From: Mesorhizobium sp. M1E.F.Ca.ET.045.02.1.1
GTDB taxonomy: Bacteria; Pseudomonadota; Alphaproteobacteria; Rhizobiales; Rhizobiaceae
Assembly: GCF_003952485.1 (NCBI RefSeq)
Contig: NZ_CP034447.1
Location: 744,001 to 808,000 of the forward strand
Direction of reading: 5' to 3'
DNA length: 64,000 nucleotides
Shown: positions 35,067-44,579 of the stretch, piece by piece
Numbering within the stretch: the first letter of the stretch is position 1
How the letters are laid out: each line of letters starts with the position of its first letter
Translations under genes and position numbers: made by a program
Notes under the pieces: generated by a model
Seen by the model: the letters and a program-made list of their open reading frames with translations, nothing else
Databases searched by the model: none
Told to the model about the DNA's origin: nothing

Positions 35067-35351
35067 ATGCGCCGATACGTTGGTGTGATCCACAAAGAGG
35101 GCAACAGCGACTTCGGGCTTTCTTTTCCCGACTTCCCCGGTGTCGTCACGGCCGGCCGGACGATCTTGGAGGTGCGTCAGCTCGCCGAGCAGGCGCTCGC
35201 TTTTCACGTCGAGGGACTTATGGAGGACGGCCAACCCATTCCAGAGCCGACGTCACCGGAGCGCGTGGTGACCGATAGAGGCGCACTCACGACTATCCAA
35301 GTGCGTCTGAAGGCTCGATACGTCAGGCAGTTACCACGTCGGCCGAGCTGA
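35067..35351 (+). CDS. HicB-like antitoxin-family protein, C-terminus shortened
   Basis: A 94-residue protein starting MRRYVGVIHKEGNSDFGLSFPDFPGVVTA, the partial RNase-H fold of HicB (about residues 1-50), with ILEVRQLAEQALAFHVEGLMEDG following. Typical members carry a second DNA-binding ribbon-helix-helix (VNVTLPE-type) at the end; here the tail after VVTDRG looks altered. A purine stretch precedes ATG 35067; 35055 is an alternative. No HicA toxin gene is visible beside it. It may be an orphan antitoxin or decayed. Confidence 0.65.
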   Translation: MRRYVGVIHKEGNSDFGLSFPDFPGVVTAGRTILEVRQLAEQALAFHVEGLMEDGQPIPEPTSPERVVTDRGALTTIQVRLKARYVRQLPRRPS

Positions 35352-35544
35352 ACTTCGCGTATCCCTCGGCGCCGGAGCCCGTCCCTTCGCACTCCGCGCA
35401 GCGCACGCTGACGCCGGGACATCCGTCCTGATGCGTCCCCGCCGGGCAGCAATGGCCGTTGGAGCTTTGCCATCTCGGACATTCGAACATCGTACCTGTG
35501 CCGTCGCAGCCTTGGCACTTGCCTTCGGATAATGCCAGTTTCAT
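35323..35544 (-). CDS. Small zinc-binding protein with CxxCxGxG motifs
   Basis: From ATG 35544 (MKLALSEGKCQGCDGTG) the product is 73 residues with two DnaJ-like zinc motifs: CQGCDGTG, and CAECEGTG near the C-terminus, and a central GHCCPAGTHQDGCPG that adds more Cys/His. It would bind zinc; partner or nucleic-acid role unknown. Its end overlaps the HicB-like gene tail to tail by 29 nt. The upstream extension to 35613 has no good start. Confidence 0.55.
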   Translation of the reverse strand: MKLALSEGKCQGCDGTGTMFECPRWQSSNGHCCPAGTHQDGCPGVSVRCAECEGTGSGAEGYAKFSSADVVTA

Positions 35545-35929
35545 TTGCCCCGACCCCTTCAGCGTTGCCTTGCAACGCGGCCAACCCCAAACGGGAACGT
35601 CGACTGGCCCCACCAGCCGTTTGCCGACATTAACATAAGGAAATTAAGGTTCTTCTAAAATAATTCCTTGTGAACATCATTCGCCGGCGAACGTTCCGCC
35701 GATCCCGGCCACCGCGCTATGAAAGGCATCACACTCGCCGATGCGGGGTATCAATCTCGTTCGGTGTCCGGGCCGTCTTTCCAGTTTGGCGACCATGCTC
35801 TTCAACAGCCGGGAAACCATGACTCATTTCGTGAGAAAGCGCGCCGCCGTTCCGCCGCAATGCGAGCCCACTGCGGCTAGGTACGCCCCTGTTTCTTTTG
35901 GTCTTTGGGGCTTCGAAGGAGTTCTGGAG

Positions 35930-36247
35930 ATGATGATCAAGAAGGTTTTGGTAGCGGTGCTGATGAGCGCAGCACTTGCCGGATGCGAGACGCAAACCGA
36001 AGGCCAGCAGCGGGCCACCACCGGCGCGCTGGTCGGCGGCGCCGGCGGCGCACTAGTCGGCCAGGCCATCGGTGGCAACACCAAGAGCACCGTCATCGGT
36101 GCGGCGAGTGGCGCGCTACTCGGCGCCGTCGTCGGCAGCGCGACGACGCCGCAGCGGCGTGGCGAGCAGCTCTGCCGTTATCAGGATCGCTACGGCCGCA
36201 TTTACACCGCGCCCTGCGACGACCGCTATTATAACGGCGACTATTGA
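35930..36247 (+). CDS. Glycine-zipper outer-membrane lipoprotein
   Basis: A 105-residue protein. AAGGAG lies 8 nt before ATG 35930; the sequence MMIKKVLVAVLMSAALAGCE contains the lipobox LAGC. Then come two glycine-zipper membrane stretches (TTGALVGGAGGALVGQAIGG and GAASGALLGAVVGSA), and a short C-terminus with CRYQDRYGRIYTAPC. Members of this rhizobial type are thought to be surface or envelope-stability proteins. The longer frame from 35741 does not match the family. Confidence 0.78.
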   Translation: MMIKKVLVAVLMSAALAGCETQTEGQQRATTGALVGGAGGALVGQAIGGNTKSTVIGAASGALLGAVVGSATTPQRRGEQLCRYQDRYGRIYTAPCDDRYYNGDY

Positions 36248-36367
36248 CCTCCGGGTCTTTGACTATGGGAGACGGCGGTTTTCTGCGCCGACTCCCCTCG
36301 TCCGTCATGCTTTTGTACGCTTCTCGATATAGAATCATTCTTGCGGCGGGCTGCGGAGGAGGTCGAA

Positions 36368-36982
36368 ATGACGACGAGCCTTGCCGGCGCGCTGAAAGAC
36401 CGTAGCAAGCGGGCGGTGAAGCGGCTGATCGGGTATGATTCCCGCAACTGGCTGCGCATTCGCCAGATCGAAGCTTTCACCACATTCCTCGAGGCGGCGA
36501 ACCGCAAATCCCGCGATGTGATCGAGATCTCGCCGGGCTGGAACCGCTACTGGCGGGCGATGTGCCCAAACTACCGCTCGGTCGATTTCCCAGACTTCGA
36601 CATCTGCCGCGACCGCACCGACGAGCAATTTTCCATTGTGATTGCCGACCAGGTGTTGGAGCACGTGCAGCGGCCACTGGCGGCCGCCGCCAACATCCAC
36701 GCGATGACCAGGCCAGGCGGCTGGGCGATGGTGGCGACGCCGTTCCTGTTCCGCGTGCATGCGCGACCACACGACTACAACCGCTGGACGCCGGCAGGAC
36801 TGAAGCAGCTGATGGTCGAGGGCGGCTTTGCGGAGGAGGACGTGCAGGTGTTCGGCTGGGGCAACAAGGCCTGCGCCAAGGCGCATATCGGCGGGCCGGT
36901 GAGGGCCTATGGCTTGTGGAGAGACCTGAGTAATGACGAGGAGTACCCGCTGATGGTGTGGGCATTTGCCAGGAAGGCGTGA
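36368..36982 (+). CDS. Class I SAM-dependent methyltransferase
   Basis: A 204-residue protein beginning at ATG 36368 after GGAGGAGGTCGAA. Although the typical GxGxG is degenerate (VIEISPGWNRYWR), the downstream VDFPDFDICRDRTDEQFSIVIADQVLEHV carries the D-Q-V-L-E-H-V methyltransferase signature and AMTRPGGWAMVATPFLFRVH the next core strand. It would methylate a small molecule or glycan; substrate unknown. It follows the glycine-zipper gene but has its own start region. Confidence 0.8.
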   Translation: MTTSLAGALKDRSKRAVKRLIGYDSRNWLRIRQIEAFTTFLEAANRKSRDVIEISPGWNRYWRAMCPNYRSVDFPDFDICRDRTDEQFSIVIADQVLEHVQRPLAAAANIHAMTRPGGWAMVATPFLFRVHARPHDYNRWTPAGLKQLMVEGGFAEEDVQVFGWGNKACAKAHIGGPVRAYGLWRDLSNDEEYPLMVWAFARKA

Positions 36983-37272
36983 ATTCGCCCTGCGCGCGTG
37001 CCGACCCGCACAGGCGACGGCGATCTGTCGCGGGCGCAATGCCTGAGCCGGATAGCAAAGCGAATCTCCCGACCGGGCCGTAACCGTCGGCTGTCGGTTG
37101 GCTGACCAGAGCAGCCGTTCTGCCACCTACCTATTCGCTGCATCCGCCTTCTCTGTTTCGCCCGCGCGGACCGTCGACGGGAACTAATTGTTACTCAATT
37201 TCTTCAATGTCTTGGCGACCGCGCAAAGCGCGTAAGCCCGTGAGACAGGATCGACGATTAGGGTCGCACATC

Positions 37273-37450
37273 TCAGCCAGCGCCTCGGCCTGCAGACTGC
37301 TCCCGTGTCGAATGGTCGGCACGGGGAGAATGTGGATGCCAGCCCCAGGCGGATGCCAACTTGCGCGCGAATTGTTTCGGTACGAGCGCGACCAGATCGC
37401 TTCCCCCCACCGCCTTGCAGACGCCACCGAACACCGGCAGATGGATGGGC
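37273..37450 (-). pseudogene. LysR-type regulator, substrate-binding remnant
   Basis: Reading minus, about 37440 to 37273: HLPVFGGVCKAVGG then SDLVALVPKQFARKLASAWG, the substrate-binding end of LysR proteins (ATDLVALLPxQFA-like). After that the matching text (GIHILPVPTIRHG) continues in another frame. No helix-turn-helix half is present. It is a short, frameshifted relic in the gap between the methyltransferase and the receiver gene. Confidence 0.5.
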
Positions 37451-37515
37451 TGGGGTTCCGGACGAGAAGGTAGGCTCCTCTTACAGAGGTGGAGCCACCG
37501 GCGCCGGCGGCTCCA

Positions 37516-37890
37516 TTACGATCGGCGAAAACGCGCGACGGCTGCGGTCAGCTCCTTGGGGTCGACCGGCTTCGATAGCCTTGGCGCCTGCCGGAACTCA
37601 TCGGGAAAAATCGTCGGACTGTCGTAGCCGGTGACGAAAAGAAAGGGAATGCCCCGCGAGGCGAGCAACTCGGCCAAGGGGAAACTCCGTTCTCCGTTGA
37701 GGTTGACGTCGAGCACCGCTCCATCAAGCGCGATACCGTCGATCTGCTGCAGCGCCTCTTTCACCGAAGCCGCGGGACCGACCACCTGGCATCCCGAATC
37801 CGTCAGCAGGTCGGAGAGATCCAGCGCTACCAGGAAAGCATCCTCGACGATAAGGATCTGAAGACCCGATAAGGAGGCTTGCTCATTCAT
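37516..37890 (-). CDS. Single-domain response regulator
   Basis: A 124-residue CheY-like receiver and nothing else. It has LQILIVEDAFLVALDLSDLL (acidic pair), GAVLDVNLNGE with the phospho-acceptor Asp, and FLFVTGYDSPTIF then LSKPVDPKEL with the conserved Lys. The FxFVTGY segment resembles the FAT-GUY group of alphaproteobacterial single-domain receivers that serve in stress-signalling phosphorelays. Its ATG overlaps the stop of the hybrid kinase (ATGA), so the pair is coupled and the kinase is the likely partner. Confidence 0.88.
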   Translation of the reverse strand: MNEQASLSGLQILIVEDAFLVALDLSDLLTDSGCQVVGPAASVKEALQQIDGIALDGAVLDVNLNGERSFPLAELLASRGIPFLFVTGYDSPTIFPDEFRQAPRLSKPVDPKELTAAVARFRRS

Positions 37891-40800
37891 ACCTTGCCTG
37901 GAGCAGGCGGCGACAAGTAATCGGTCGTTTCGGACCTGGGCAACGGTATCTGCAAAAGACACTCCAAACCGTTCCGCTTGAAGCTCAGATTGACCTTTCC
38001 GCCTAGCTCGTATTCCAAACTCTGCTGGATGAAAGTGGTTCCAAAACTCCTCTTCGTCGGCTCCTTCACCTTGGGGCCGCCGATTTCCTTCCAGGCGATC
38101 GACAGCGTGCCCGGCTTTTCGACGCGCCAAGAAATGTCGACCCGGCCTTTGTCGCTGGTGAACGCGCCATATTTGGTCGCGTTGCTGGCCAGCTCGAAGA
38201 AGACCAGGCCGAGCGTGGCCGCCGCACTCGCGTTGAGCTGGAACGGGTCGCCCCGAACGACGACGTTCTGGCCCGTCTTGCCGCCATAGGAAGACAGCGT
38301 CGCCCGCACCAGCCCTTCGAGATCGGCGCCTCCCCATTGGTAAGAGGCCAGCAATTCGTGCGTGCGAGCCATCGCCTGGAGACGGGCCTGAAAGGCGCTC
38401 GCGAAATCGTCGAGCGATTCCGAGGAACGCACCATACGTGACGTCAGCGCGGTGACGGTGGCGAGGATGTTCTTCACGCGATGCTGCAATTCATGGAGCA
38501 GCCGTTCCTGGTTGCGCTCGGCGTTCTTGTGGCTTGATATGTCGATCAGGGCACCGATCGCGCCGCGCACCTTGCCGAATTCGTCGAACAGCGGATTGGC
38601 CGACATCATGACATCGATGCCGTCGCCCTTGCTCCGCATGATCCGCGCTTCATATCCGGGAATGGCCTTGCCTGTTCGCATCGCCTTCAGCAAAGGCTGG
38701 TCGGCGGCATCCACCGGGGTGCCGTTCAACATCAGTGGTAGCACGGCAGGCATGGAACTGAGCTTGCCGTCCGTGGCGCGCCGGCCGGAAAGCTCAACCG
38801 CGTGGCGGTTGGCGCGGATTTCCTCGCCATTGCCGTCCTCGGCGATGAAGATGCCCACCGGCACCAGGTCCAGCAGGGTCTCCAGGCTTTCGACACGGTT
38901 GCGCAGGTCGTGGGTCAGCACGCTGATCTTTTCCTCCGCCCGCGCGATCTGGGTGACGTCGACGAAGGTGACGACGACGCCGGCGATGACATTGTCGACG
39001 GTACGGTAGGGCAGCACGCGCATGATGTAGCGCTTGCCGCTGTCGGCGCCTTCGATCTGGCGCTCGATCGTGCCGAGCCGATGCAGCACCTGCTCCATGT
39101 CGGCCTGCAACCCGTCGGCGGCGAAACGCGGGCGCACATGCGCAAGCGGCCGGCCGACGTCGCTTTCGACCAGCCTGAACAGATCGCGCGCCGTCGGCGT
39201 AAAGCTGTTGATGCACAAATCGCGATCGAGGAACACGGTCGCGATCTGGGTGCTTTCGAGCAGATTCGCCATGTCGTTGTTGGCGCGGCTGAGCTCGTCG
39301 ACGCGGATGTTGAGCTCAGCATTGACGGTCTGCAGCTCCTCGTTGATCGACTGCAGCTCTTCCTTGGAGGTTTCCAGTTCCTCGTTGGACGACTGCAGCT
39401 CCTCATTGATCGAGGACAGCTCCTCGTTGGAGGACTTCAACTCCTCATTGGAGGACTCGAGCTCCTCCGTGGTGATCTGCAGCCGCTCCCTGGTTTCCCG
39501 CAGCTCCTTTTCGAGCTGGCTGACATTGGCGCTTTCGACGTCGTCGGTGGTGTGGACGGGCTCGTCCTCGGTTTCCGGCGTGATTCCGCCGACATCCCGG
39601 AAGACCAGCATGTAGAGCGGTTCGGACGAGCCATCGGCCGGCAGCGGCTGCACCGCGAGGCTGATCGTCTGGCGTCCGCCATTGGTGCCGATGCTGATCT
39701 TGTTCTGGACGGCTACGTGTCCGGTGCTGACCGCCTTGTGGAGCGCCGCCCTTAGATCCATGCGCAGCCCGCGCCGCGCCATGGAGAAGACGTTGTGATC
39801 GGGAGCGCCGGCCGCGAGCTCCAGATATTTGCCCGTGCCTCCCGAGCTGTGCATCACCTCGCCGTCGGCGTTGATGACCACATAGGCGGGCGCATAGCGT
39901 TCGACGAGAACCCGTTCCGCAACCTCTCGCAAGGTTGCCGCCGTGGCCCCCCGGCGCGCAAGAGGGGGCGCCTGCCTGGCAGCGGCAGCCAGCGGGAACT
40001 CCGGCAGCCGCTGCATCGCGACCCCGCCACGCTTCTGGAAGATGCGGCTCGCCTTATCGATGGTCGAGAACAGGCGCGCGTGGCGCGTGACGTTTTCCGA
40101 GGAACCAAGAAAGAGATAGCCGTTGTTGCGCAGCGCGTAGTGGAAGATCGGGACGATCTTCTCCTGCAGTTCCGGTCCCATGTAGATCAAGAGGTTCCGG
40201 CAGGCGATCAGGTCGAGCTTGGAAAAGGGCGGGTCGCGCAACAGATTGTGCGCCGAAAACAGGCAGACTTCACGCAATTCGGCGGAAACGCGATAGGTGC
40301 CGTCCTCGCGCGAGAAGAATTCCTTCAGCCGCTTCGGCGTCACGTCGGTCGCGATCGTCGCCGGATAGCGGCCGGCGCGCGCAACTTCCAGCGCGCGCTC
40401 GTCGATGTCGGTGGCAAAGATCTGCAGGTTGGGGGAGGCAGCTCCGCGCGGCGCGCTCTCCTTCAAAAGCATGGCGATCGAATAGGCTTCCTCGCCGGTG
40501 GCGCAGCCCGGAACCCAAACCCTGATCGTCTCGTCCGGCTTGCGATCCTCGAAAAGTTTGGGGATGACGAAGCGTTCGAGCGATTCGAAGGCCTGTGTGT
40601 CGCGGAAGAAGCTGGTCACGCCGATCAGCAGATCCTGGAACAGAAGGTCGACCTGCTGCGGCTCTTCGCGAAGCCGCTCGTAGAAGGTGGTCGGATCGTC
40701 GATCTGCAGCACCTGCATGCGGCGCTGGATGCGCCGCAGGATGGTATTGTCCTTGTAGCCGCTGAAATCGTGGCCGGTGCGTGTGCGAAGCAGCGCCGCG

Positions 40801-41486
40801 ATGCGCGAAAGCTGTTCGGCCACCTCGCGCTTGCGGCGGTCGCGCTCGCTTTCGGTGCGGTTGGCATGGCTGAAATAGCCGACCAGCTTCGCGGCCATTT
40901 CTTCCGCGGGAAGCACCATGTCGACGAGGCCGCTCTGGACGGCGCTGCGCATCATGCCGTCATATTCGGCGCTTTCCTGCGCCAGCGTCAGCCCGTCGCG
41001 CTCCTTGATCGCCCTCAGGCCGATGGTGCCGTCGCTGCCCGTTCCGGAAAGAATGATCCCGGCCGCATTCTCCGCCTGGTCCTGCGCCAGCGAGGTGAAG
41101 AAATCGTCGATCGGCGTGCGTCTGGCGCGCGTGGTGGTCATTCTGACCACGTGAAAACGCTGGTTCTCGATCGTCACCGAGACGCCGGGAGGGGTCACGT
41201 AGATGTGGTTCGGCTTGATCTCCAAGCCCTCGGCCGCAGTCTGCGTCTCGATCGCGGTTGAGCGCTGGATGATGCTGGCGAGAACGCTTTCATGCTCGGC
41301 GTCGAGATGCTGGATCACGACATAGGCAAAGCCGCTGTCGGCCGGCACTTCCGGAAAGAATGTCTGCAGTGCTCCGATGCCGCCCGCCGACGCTCCGATG
41401 CCGATGATGGGCGCGGGCTCTTTCTCGGCCTCGCATAAGCTAGCCCTTGCTTTGCGTGTGCTTGCCTTCCTCGCCGCCTGCGCCAT
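37887..41486 (-). CDS. CheB-CheR-PAS-HWE histidine kinase hybrid
   Basis: A 1199-residue multidomain sensor. In order: a CheB-like methylesterase domain (IIGIGASAGGIGALQTFF, VVIQHLDAEHES, ILSGTGSDGTIGLRAI with Ser, His, Asp), a CheR-like methyltransferase domain (WVPGCATGEEAYSIAMLL, FATDIDERALEVAR), a long coiled coil (TEELESSNEELKSSNEE and repeats, about 660-725), two PAS regions, and a HWE kinase end with HELQHRVKNILATVTAL, FFELASNATKYGAF and IAWKEIGGP, the H, N and W-x-E marks. Such hybrids are cytoplasmic and regulate stress or motility relays. It has no ribosome site at 41486 and overlaps the upstream CheB by 47 nt. Confidence 0.9.
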   Translation of the reverse strand: MAQAARKASTRKARASLCEAEKEPAPIIGIGASAGGIGALQTFFPEVPADSGFAYVVIQHLDAEHESVLASIIQRSTAIETQTAAEGLEIKPNHIYVTPPGVSVTIENQRFHVVRMTTTRARRTPIDDFFTSLAQDQAENAAGIILSGTGSDGTIGLRAIKERDGLTLAQESAEYDGMMRSAVQSGLVDMVLPAEEMAAKLVGYFSHANRTESERDRRKREVAEQLSRIAALLRTRTGHDFSGYKDNTILRRIQRRMQVLQIDDPTTFYERLREEPQQVDLLFQDLLIGVTSFFRDTQAFESLERFVIPKLFEDRKPDETIRVWVPGCATGEEAYSIAMLLKESAPRGAASPNLQIFATDIDERALEVARAGRYPATIATDVTPKRLKEFFSREDGTYRVSAELREVCLFSAHNLLRDPPFSKLDLIACRNLLIYMGPELQEKIVPIFHYALRNNGYLFLGSSENVTRHARLFSTIDKASRIFQKRGGVAMQRLPEFPLAAAARQAPPLARRGATAATLREVAERVLVERYAPAYVVINADGEVMHSSGGTGKYLELAAGAPDHNVFSMARRGLRMDLRAALHKAVSTGHVAVQNKISIGTNGGRQTISLAVQPLPADGSSEPLYMLVFRDVGGITPETEDEPVHTTDDVESANVSQLEKELRETRERLQITTEELESSNEELKSSNEELSSINEELQSSNEELETSKEELQSINEELQTVNAELNIRVDELSRANNDMANLLESTQIATVFLDRDLCINSFTPTARDLFRLVESDVGRPLAHVRPRFAADGLQADMEQVLHRLGTIERQIEGADSGKRYIMRVLPYRTVDNVIAGVVVTFVDVTQIARAEEKISVLTHDLRNRVESLETLLDLVPVGIFIAEDGNGEEIRANRHAVELSGRRATDGKLSSMPAVLPLMLNGTPVDAADQPLLKAMRTGKAIPGYEARIMRSKGDGIDVMMSANPLFDEFGKVRGAIGALIDISSHKNAERNQERLLHELQHRVKNILATVTALTSRMVRSSESLDDFASAFQARLQAMARTHELLASYQWGGADLEGLVRATLSSYGGKTGQNVVVRGDPFQLNASAAATLGLVFFELASNATKYGAFTSDKGRVDISWRVEKPGTLSIAWKEIGGPKVKEPTKRSFGTTFIQQSLEYELGGKVNLSFKRNGLECLLQIPLPRSETTDYLSPPAPGKV

Positions 41487-42600
41487 TGTCTGTTGCCTGC
41501 ACCCGCCTGCTTTCGAGAATACGCTCGATCAGAGCGGCATCCGCTTCGTATTCCTTGGCTCGCTTGCCAAACTCGCTGGCGAGTTCGGAGCGATGCTGCG
41601 TCTTTTGTCGCTCGGCCATGCGCCGGGCAAACTCTGCCCGCTGCTGGTGCGATCGCAGCAGGCTCCACAAGATCTCGTCGGCCTCGATCGCCTGCGCTTC
41701 CATCACCGCGTCGGCGGTAAAGGCGTGCCCGGTATGGCACCGATAGCGCAGCATGTCACCGTCTTCGATCTCCCACAGCGGCCCGTGGCATTCCGGGCAT
41801 GTAAACACCGACAGTTCGCCAAGTCGATCTTCATTTTTCATGGTCGAATGCTCCTGAGCGGCGATTGCCGCTTCCAGCCTCACCCCCGGTGGCGCCGGGA
41901 GGGTTTCACCGGCTGGTTCGGCGGCCAGGTTCGCCAGCAAGCCGCCAAGCTTCGCGGCCGGCAGGCAATGGTCGACCTCGACATAGTGCAGCGCGCTCTC
42001 CACCATGGAAGGAACCAGCGTGTCCTTCGGGTGCTGGACGACCGTAAGCCCTCCGACAGCCTTGATGGCCCTCAAGCCGGCGGTGCCGTCGGCGAGCGAA
42101 CCGGAGAGCAGCACGCCGATGACGCTGGCGCCGTAGCTCAGCGCCGCCGAGCGGAACAGCGGGTCTATCGCTGGCCGGGCGAGGTTTTCGCGCGGGCCCC
42201 GCCGCAGCATCATGTGATCGCCATGCAGAAGGAGGTGGAAGCCGGGTGGCGCCACATAGATATTGCCGGTCCTGAAGGTCGCGCCGTTCTTGGCCACCAA
42301 AGCCTTCAGCGTACCCGCGCGGTCAAGGATTTCCGGCAGGTAGCTGACCTGGCCGACATGCAGCACGACGAACACGGCTGCCGGCAGATCGGCGGGCAGG
42401 TCGCCGACGATCCTCTTCAGCGGTTCGACTCCGCCCGCCGACGCGCCGATGACAATGATGAAGCGGTTACGCGCCTCCCCTTTCGGCGAGCTTGTCTCGT
42501 TCTCGCGGGCAGATGAAATACGGTTTCGAACGTCGGCCATGGCACTCGTGGGTCGCGCCCCCGCCTTAGTCATAAGTCGGCGAAGGGCACTAGGTTCCAT
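41440..42600 (-). CDS. CheB-type methylesterase with zinc ribbon tail
   Basis: About 386 residues. The catalytic domain begins RFIIVIGASAGGVEPLKRIV (Ser), has FVVLHVGQVSYLPEIL (His) and GVLLSGSLADGTAGLRAI (Asp). It has no receiver domain. At the C-terminus FTCPECHGPLWEIEDGD and YRCHTGHAF form a Cys/His zinc site, then a charged helix. This stand-alone type is common in alphaproteobacteria and often sits before hybrid kinases, as here. Start uncertain: 42600 (AGGGCG nearby), 42573 and 42540 are possible, and an open frame reaches 42738. Confidence 0.8.
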   Translation of the reverse strand: MEPSALRRLMTKAGARPTSAMADVRNRISSARENETSSPKGEARNRFIIVIGASAGGVEPLKRIVGDLPADLPAAVFVVLHVGQVSYLPEILDRAGTLKALVAKNGATFRTGNIYVAPPGFHLLLHGDHMMLRRGPRENLARPAIDPLFRSAALSYGASVIGVLLSGSLADGTAGLRAIKAVGGLTVVQHPKDTLVPSMVESALHYVEVDHCLPAAKLGGLLANLAAEPAGETLPAPPGVRLEAAIAAQEHSTMKNEDRLGELSVFTCPECHGPLWEIEDGDMLRYRCHTGHAFTADAVMEAQAIEADEILWSLLRSHQQRAEFARRMAERQKTQHRSELASEFGKRAKEYEADAALIERILESRRVQATDNGAGGEEGKHTQSKG

Positions 42601-42740
42601 GGCGCGCCCTGGTCGCGCGTAGCCGCGAGCCGTTGCCGTGGCGAGCGATTCCGGCATGCGACGGCCATCTGTCCGTGCCTTGAGGGCGATACGATCGGGA
42701 GGCGAGCGCTTCCCGTCGCTCCAGAGATTGATGCTCACCT

Positions 42741-43117
42741 TTCAACCTGTCGAATACGCGGCGCAGCAACGCAATTTCAGACGAACTGAAGACATCGGCT
42801 CCGCTGTGTTCGTACCAAGGCAGTGAGCCTGTTCAGATGCGATGCCTGCAAGACCAGGGTGCGGCTTGGCTATGCGGCCAAGCTTGCCCTGTTTGAGAAA
42901 AGTCGGCGTCAGGAGTCACGACCGGATAGCGATTTCCACGGGTAGTAGCGAGCGCTGATTTTGTAGCGAGGCTGATGCCGCGGCGGCATGGCGGAAAGCG
43001 CGGCGGTAGCGGCCGCCTTGATTCTGCACCGCGGCAGAGGCGCGACCCCGGGTTTTTTTGACGGCCGGCGAGCGTTGTTAGGTTAGGTGTGTGCGGGCGC
43101 GTCCTTGGTGTTATTCA
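42741..43117. other. Intergenic stretch with a GCTTGGC hairpin
   Basis: No gene recognised. GCTTGGCTATGCGGCCAAGC-type hairpin near 42867-42886 is visible but not followed by a T-run, so I do not call it a terminator. Confidence 0.35.
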
Positions 43118-43219
43118 CTAGCTCAACACCAATCCTGCGACCAACACGGCAACGGCTAGCGAAAACGGGACCGCCAAGAGCCAGCCAGCTTCCAGGACAC
43201 TGTTTTCGTGATGGTTCAT
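43118..43219 (-). CDS. Small single-span membrane peptide
   Basis: A 33-residue ORF, MNHHENSVLEAGWLLAVPFS then LAVAVLVAGLVLS. AAGGAG lies 7 nt before the ATG at 43219. The peptide is short, hydrophilic at the N-terminus and one membrane helix long. It was found because its start signal is strong; the longer overlapping frame is not protein-like. Not recognised. Confidence 0.4.
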   Translation of the reverse strand: MNHHENSVLEAGWLLAVPFSLAVAVLVAGLVLS

Positions 43220-44107
43220 GATGAGGCTCCTTCCTGCGTCCGTTCAGAGGCAAAGGCCCGAGGTGCGTGGTCGGTTCCATTTCTTTTGGGGCGCAGGATC
43301 GATGGCGGGTTGGTTGGTCAACTAACTGATGACGTCGGTCGATCCTGTGGCCAATCTCTTCGCGTTGCGACTGAAGTCTGGCTTCTCGCCCTTAGTCTCA
43401 AAGCCATCGATAAGGGGCGCATTGGGAATAATATATTGCGATTCATCTTTGACGGATGGGTCGAAGGTGCAGCATCCAGCTTGAAGATTTGCTCACCCGG
43501 CGGCTCGGCTTACGGTTCTGAAGATGCGCAGATGTTGCATAATCGATATGTGCAAAGCCAGAAAGCGCAGCTGCAAATGTCAATGTGATTCCCTCACCAT
43601 CTACGTACTCTCGCGCTAAAGTATCCTTCGTTTGTATGGCGGATAGATTGGCGGCGGCTGATAACCTCCACCTCAGCCGGTGCGATGCGAGCCTTTGCTG
43701 GTCAGGTCCGGCGTGTGCTGGCCTACCCCGCCAGCCGTGCCGGGCCGATCCCAATGCACGCAAGGTTGGTCCGTTTTGAGTCGCCTCACCAGTTCGGCGA
43801 TTCAACAACAGCCTTCCGCCTACAGGTAGGCAATCGACCGACATGCCAGTGCCTGGCTTCTTGCATCGTCAAGGCGATCTCCGAAATGAGGTCACCGCAC
43901 CGGCGAGGATTATATTCCTCATTGCTTGCCAGATGACAAGCGCCGTAACTGGCCGCCCAAGGAGCTGGGAGCCAACGGTACCCGGCCTGTCGGGGAGTCG
44001 GGGTTGACTAGGGGACGTACAGGCCGGGCCCCTTACCCCGGATCGCGGGGCAGACATCCATTATGCGCCGGTTTTCAAACTGGCACTACTAATTTTAGCC
44101 TTAGCTT
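43220..44107. other. Region without a recognisable gene
   Basis: About 890 nt. Open frames of up to 134 codons exist on both strands, but none has a domain, good start and consistent composition together. I make no call. Confidence 0.4.
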
Positions 44108-44109
44108 AA

Positions 44110-44141
44110 AAGCCCGTCGCCGGACATACGGCGACGAGCTT
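44110..44141. terminator. Stem-loop (AAGCCCGTCGCCG / CGGCGACGAGCTT)
   Basis: AAGCCCGTCGCCG at 44110-44122 pairs with CGGCGACGAGCTT at 44129-44141, with one mismatch, around a 6-nt loop. A near-identical stem occurs at 52901-52942. It resembles an intrinsic terminator, though no long T-run follows. Confidence 0.45.
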
Positions 44142-44207
44142 CTCTAGCGACCCAGGAGCGGACATGACCGCTGCCAGCTACAACCAGCAATCGCGGAGGT
44201 CTGTTCC

Positions 44208-44579
44208 ATGTACATGCGAAAATATTAGCATCTGCTTGACGAAGCGGCCGCCCGCGCCAGACTCATGTCCATGGCGAAGAACAGCATCCACGTCGGCGAC
44301 GAGGTCGCCATCATCGCAACTGTTCGCAAGCGGGTCACGGAAGATCGGGTGAGCGTATCGATCCCATCCTACGGGCAGCCGCATTCCGTTGTTGACCGAA
44401 CATCGAAGGTGACTAAGGGACAGCCGATCGAACTGGTGGGCGATGTCACCCACGTCGACGAAGGCAGGGTCACGGTGAATCTGGGCATACCAGTCACCGT
44501 GAATGCTGACACCGTCAGGCTTGTAACACGCTACGTTCCGCCGAAGCAGAAGACGCCTCTCTCGGACAATGCAACATGA
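44208..44579 (+). pseudogene. Small protein interrupted by an early amber codon
   Basis: CGGAGG then TCTGTTCC precedes ATG 44208, the best ribosome site here. The frame reads MYMRKY, then TAG at 44226-44228, and continues in the same frame through HLLDEAAARARLMSMAKNS to a beta-rich domain (VGDEVAIIATVRKRV, VELTGD-like IELVGDVTHV, RVTVNLGIPVTVN). A W codon (TGG) changed to TAG would give MYMRKYWHLL. A shorter product could start at ATG 44265 or 44271, but neither has a ribosome site. The body is intact to the stop at 44579; function unknown. Confidence 0.55.

Noticed and set aside
39795..41261. Plus-strand open frame of 488 codons
   Set aside because: It lies over the hybrid kinase and lacks any domain, so it is a shadow.
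43208..43588. Plus-strand frame of 126 codons
   Set aside because: It has no domain, a poor ribosome site and overlaps the better small peptide at 43118-43219.
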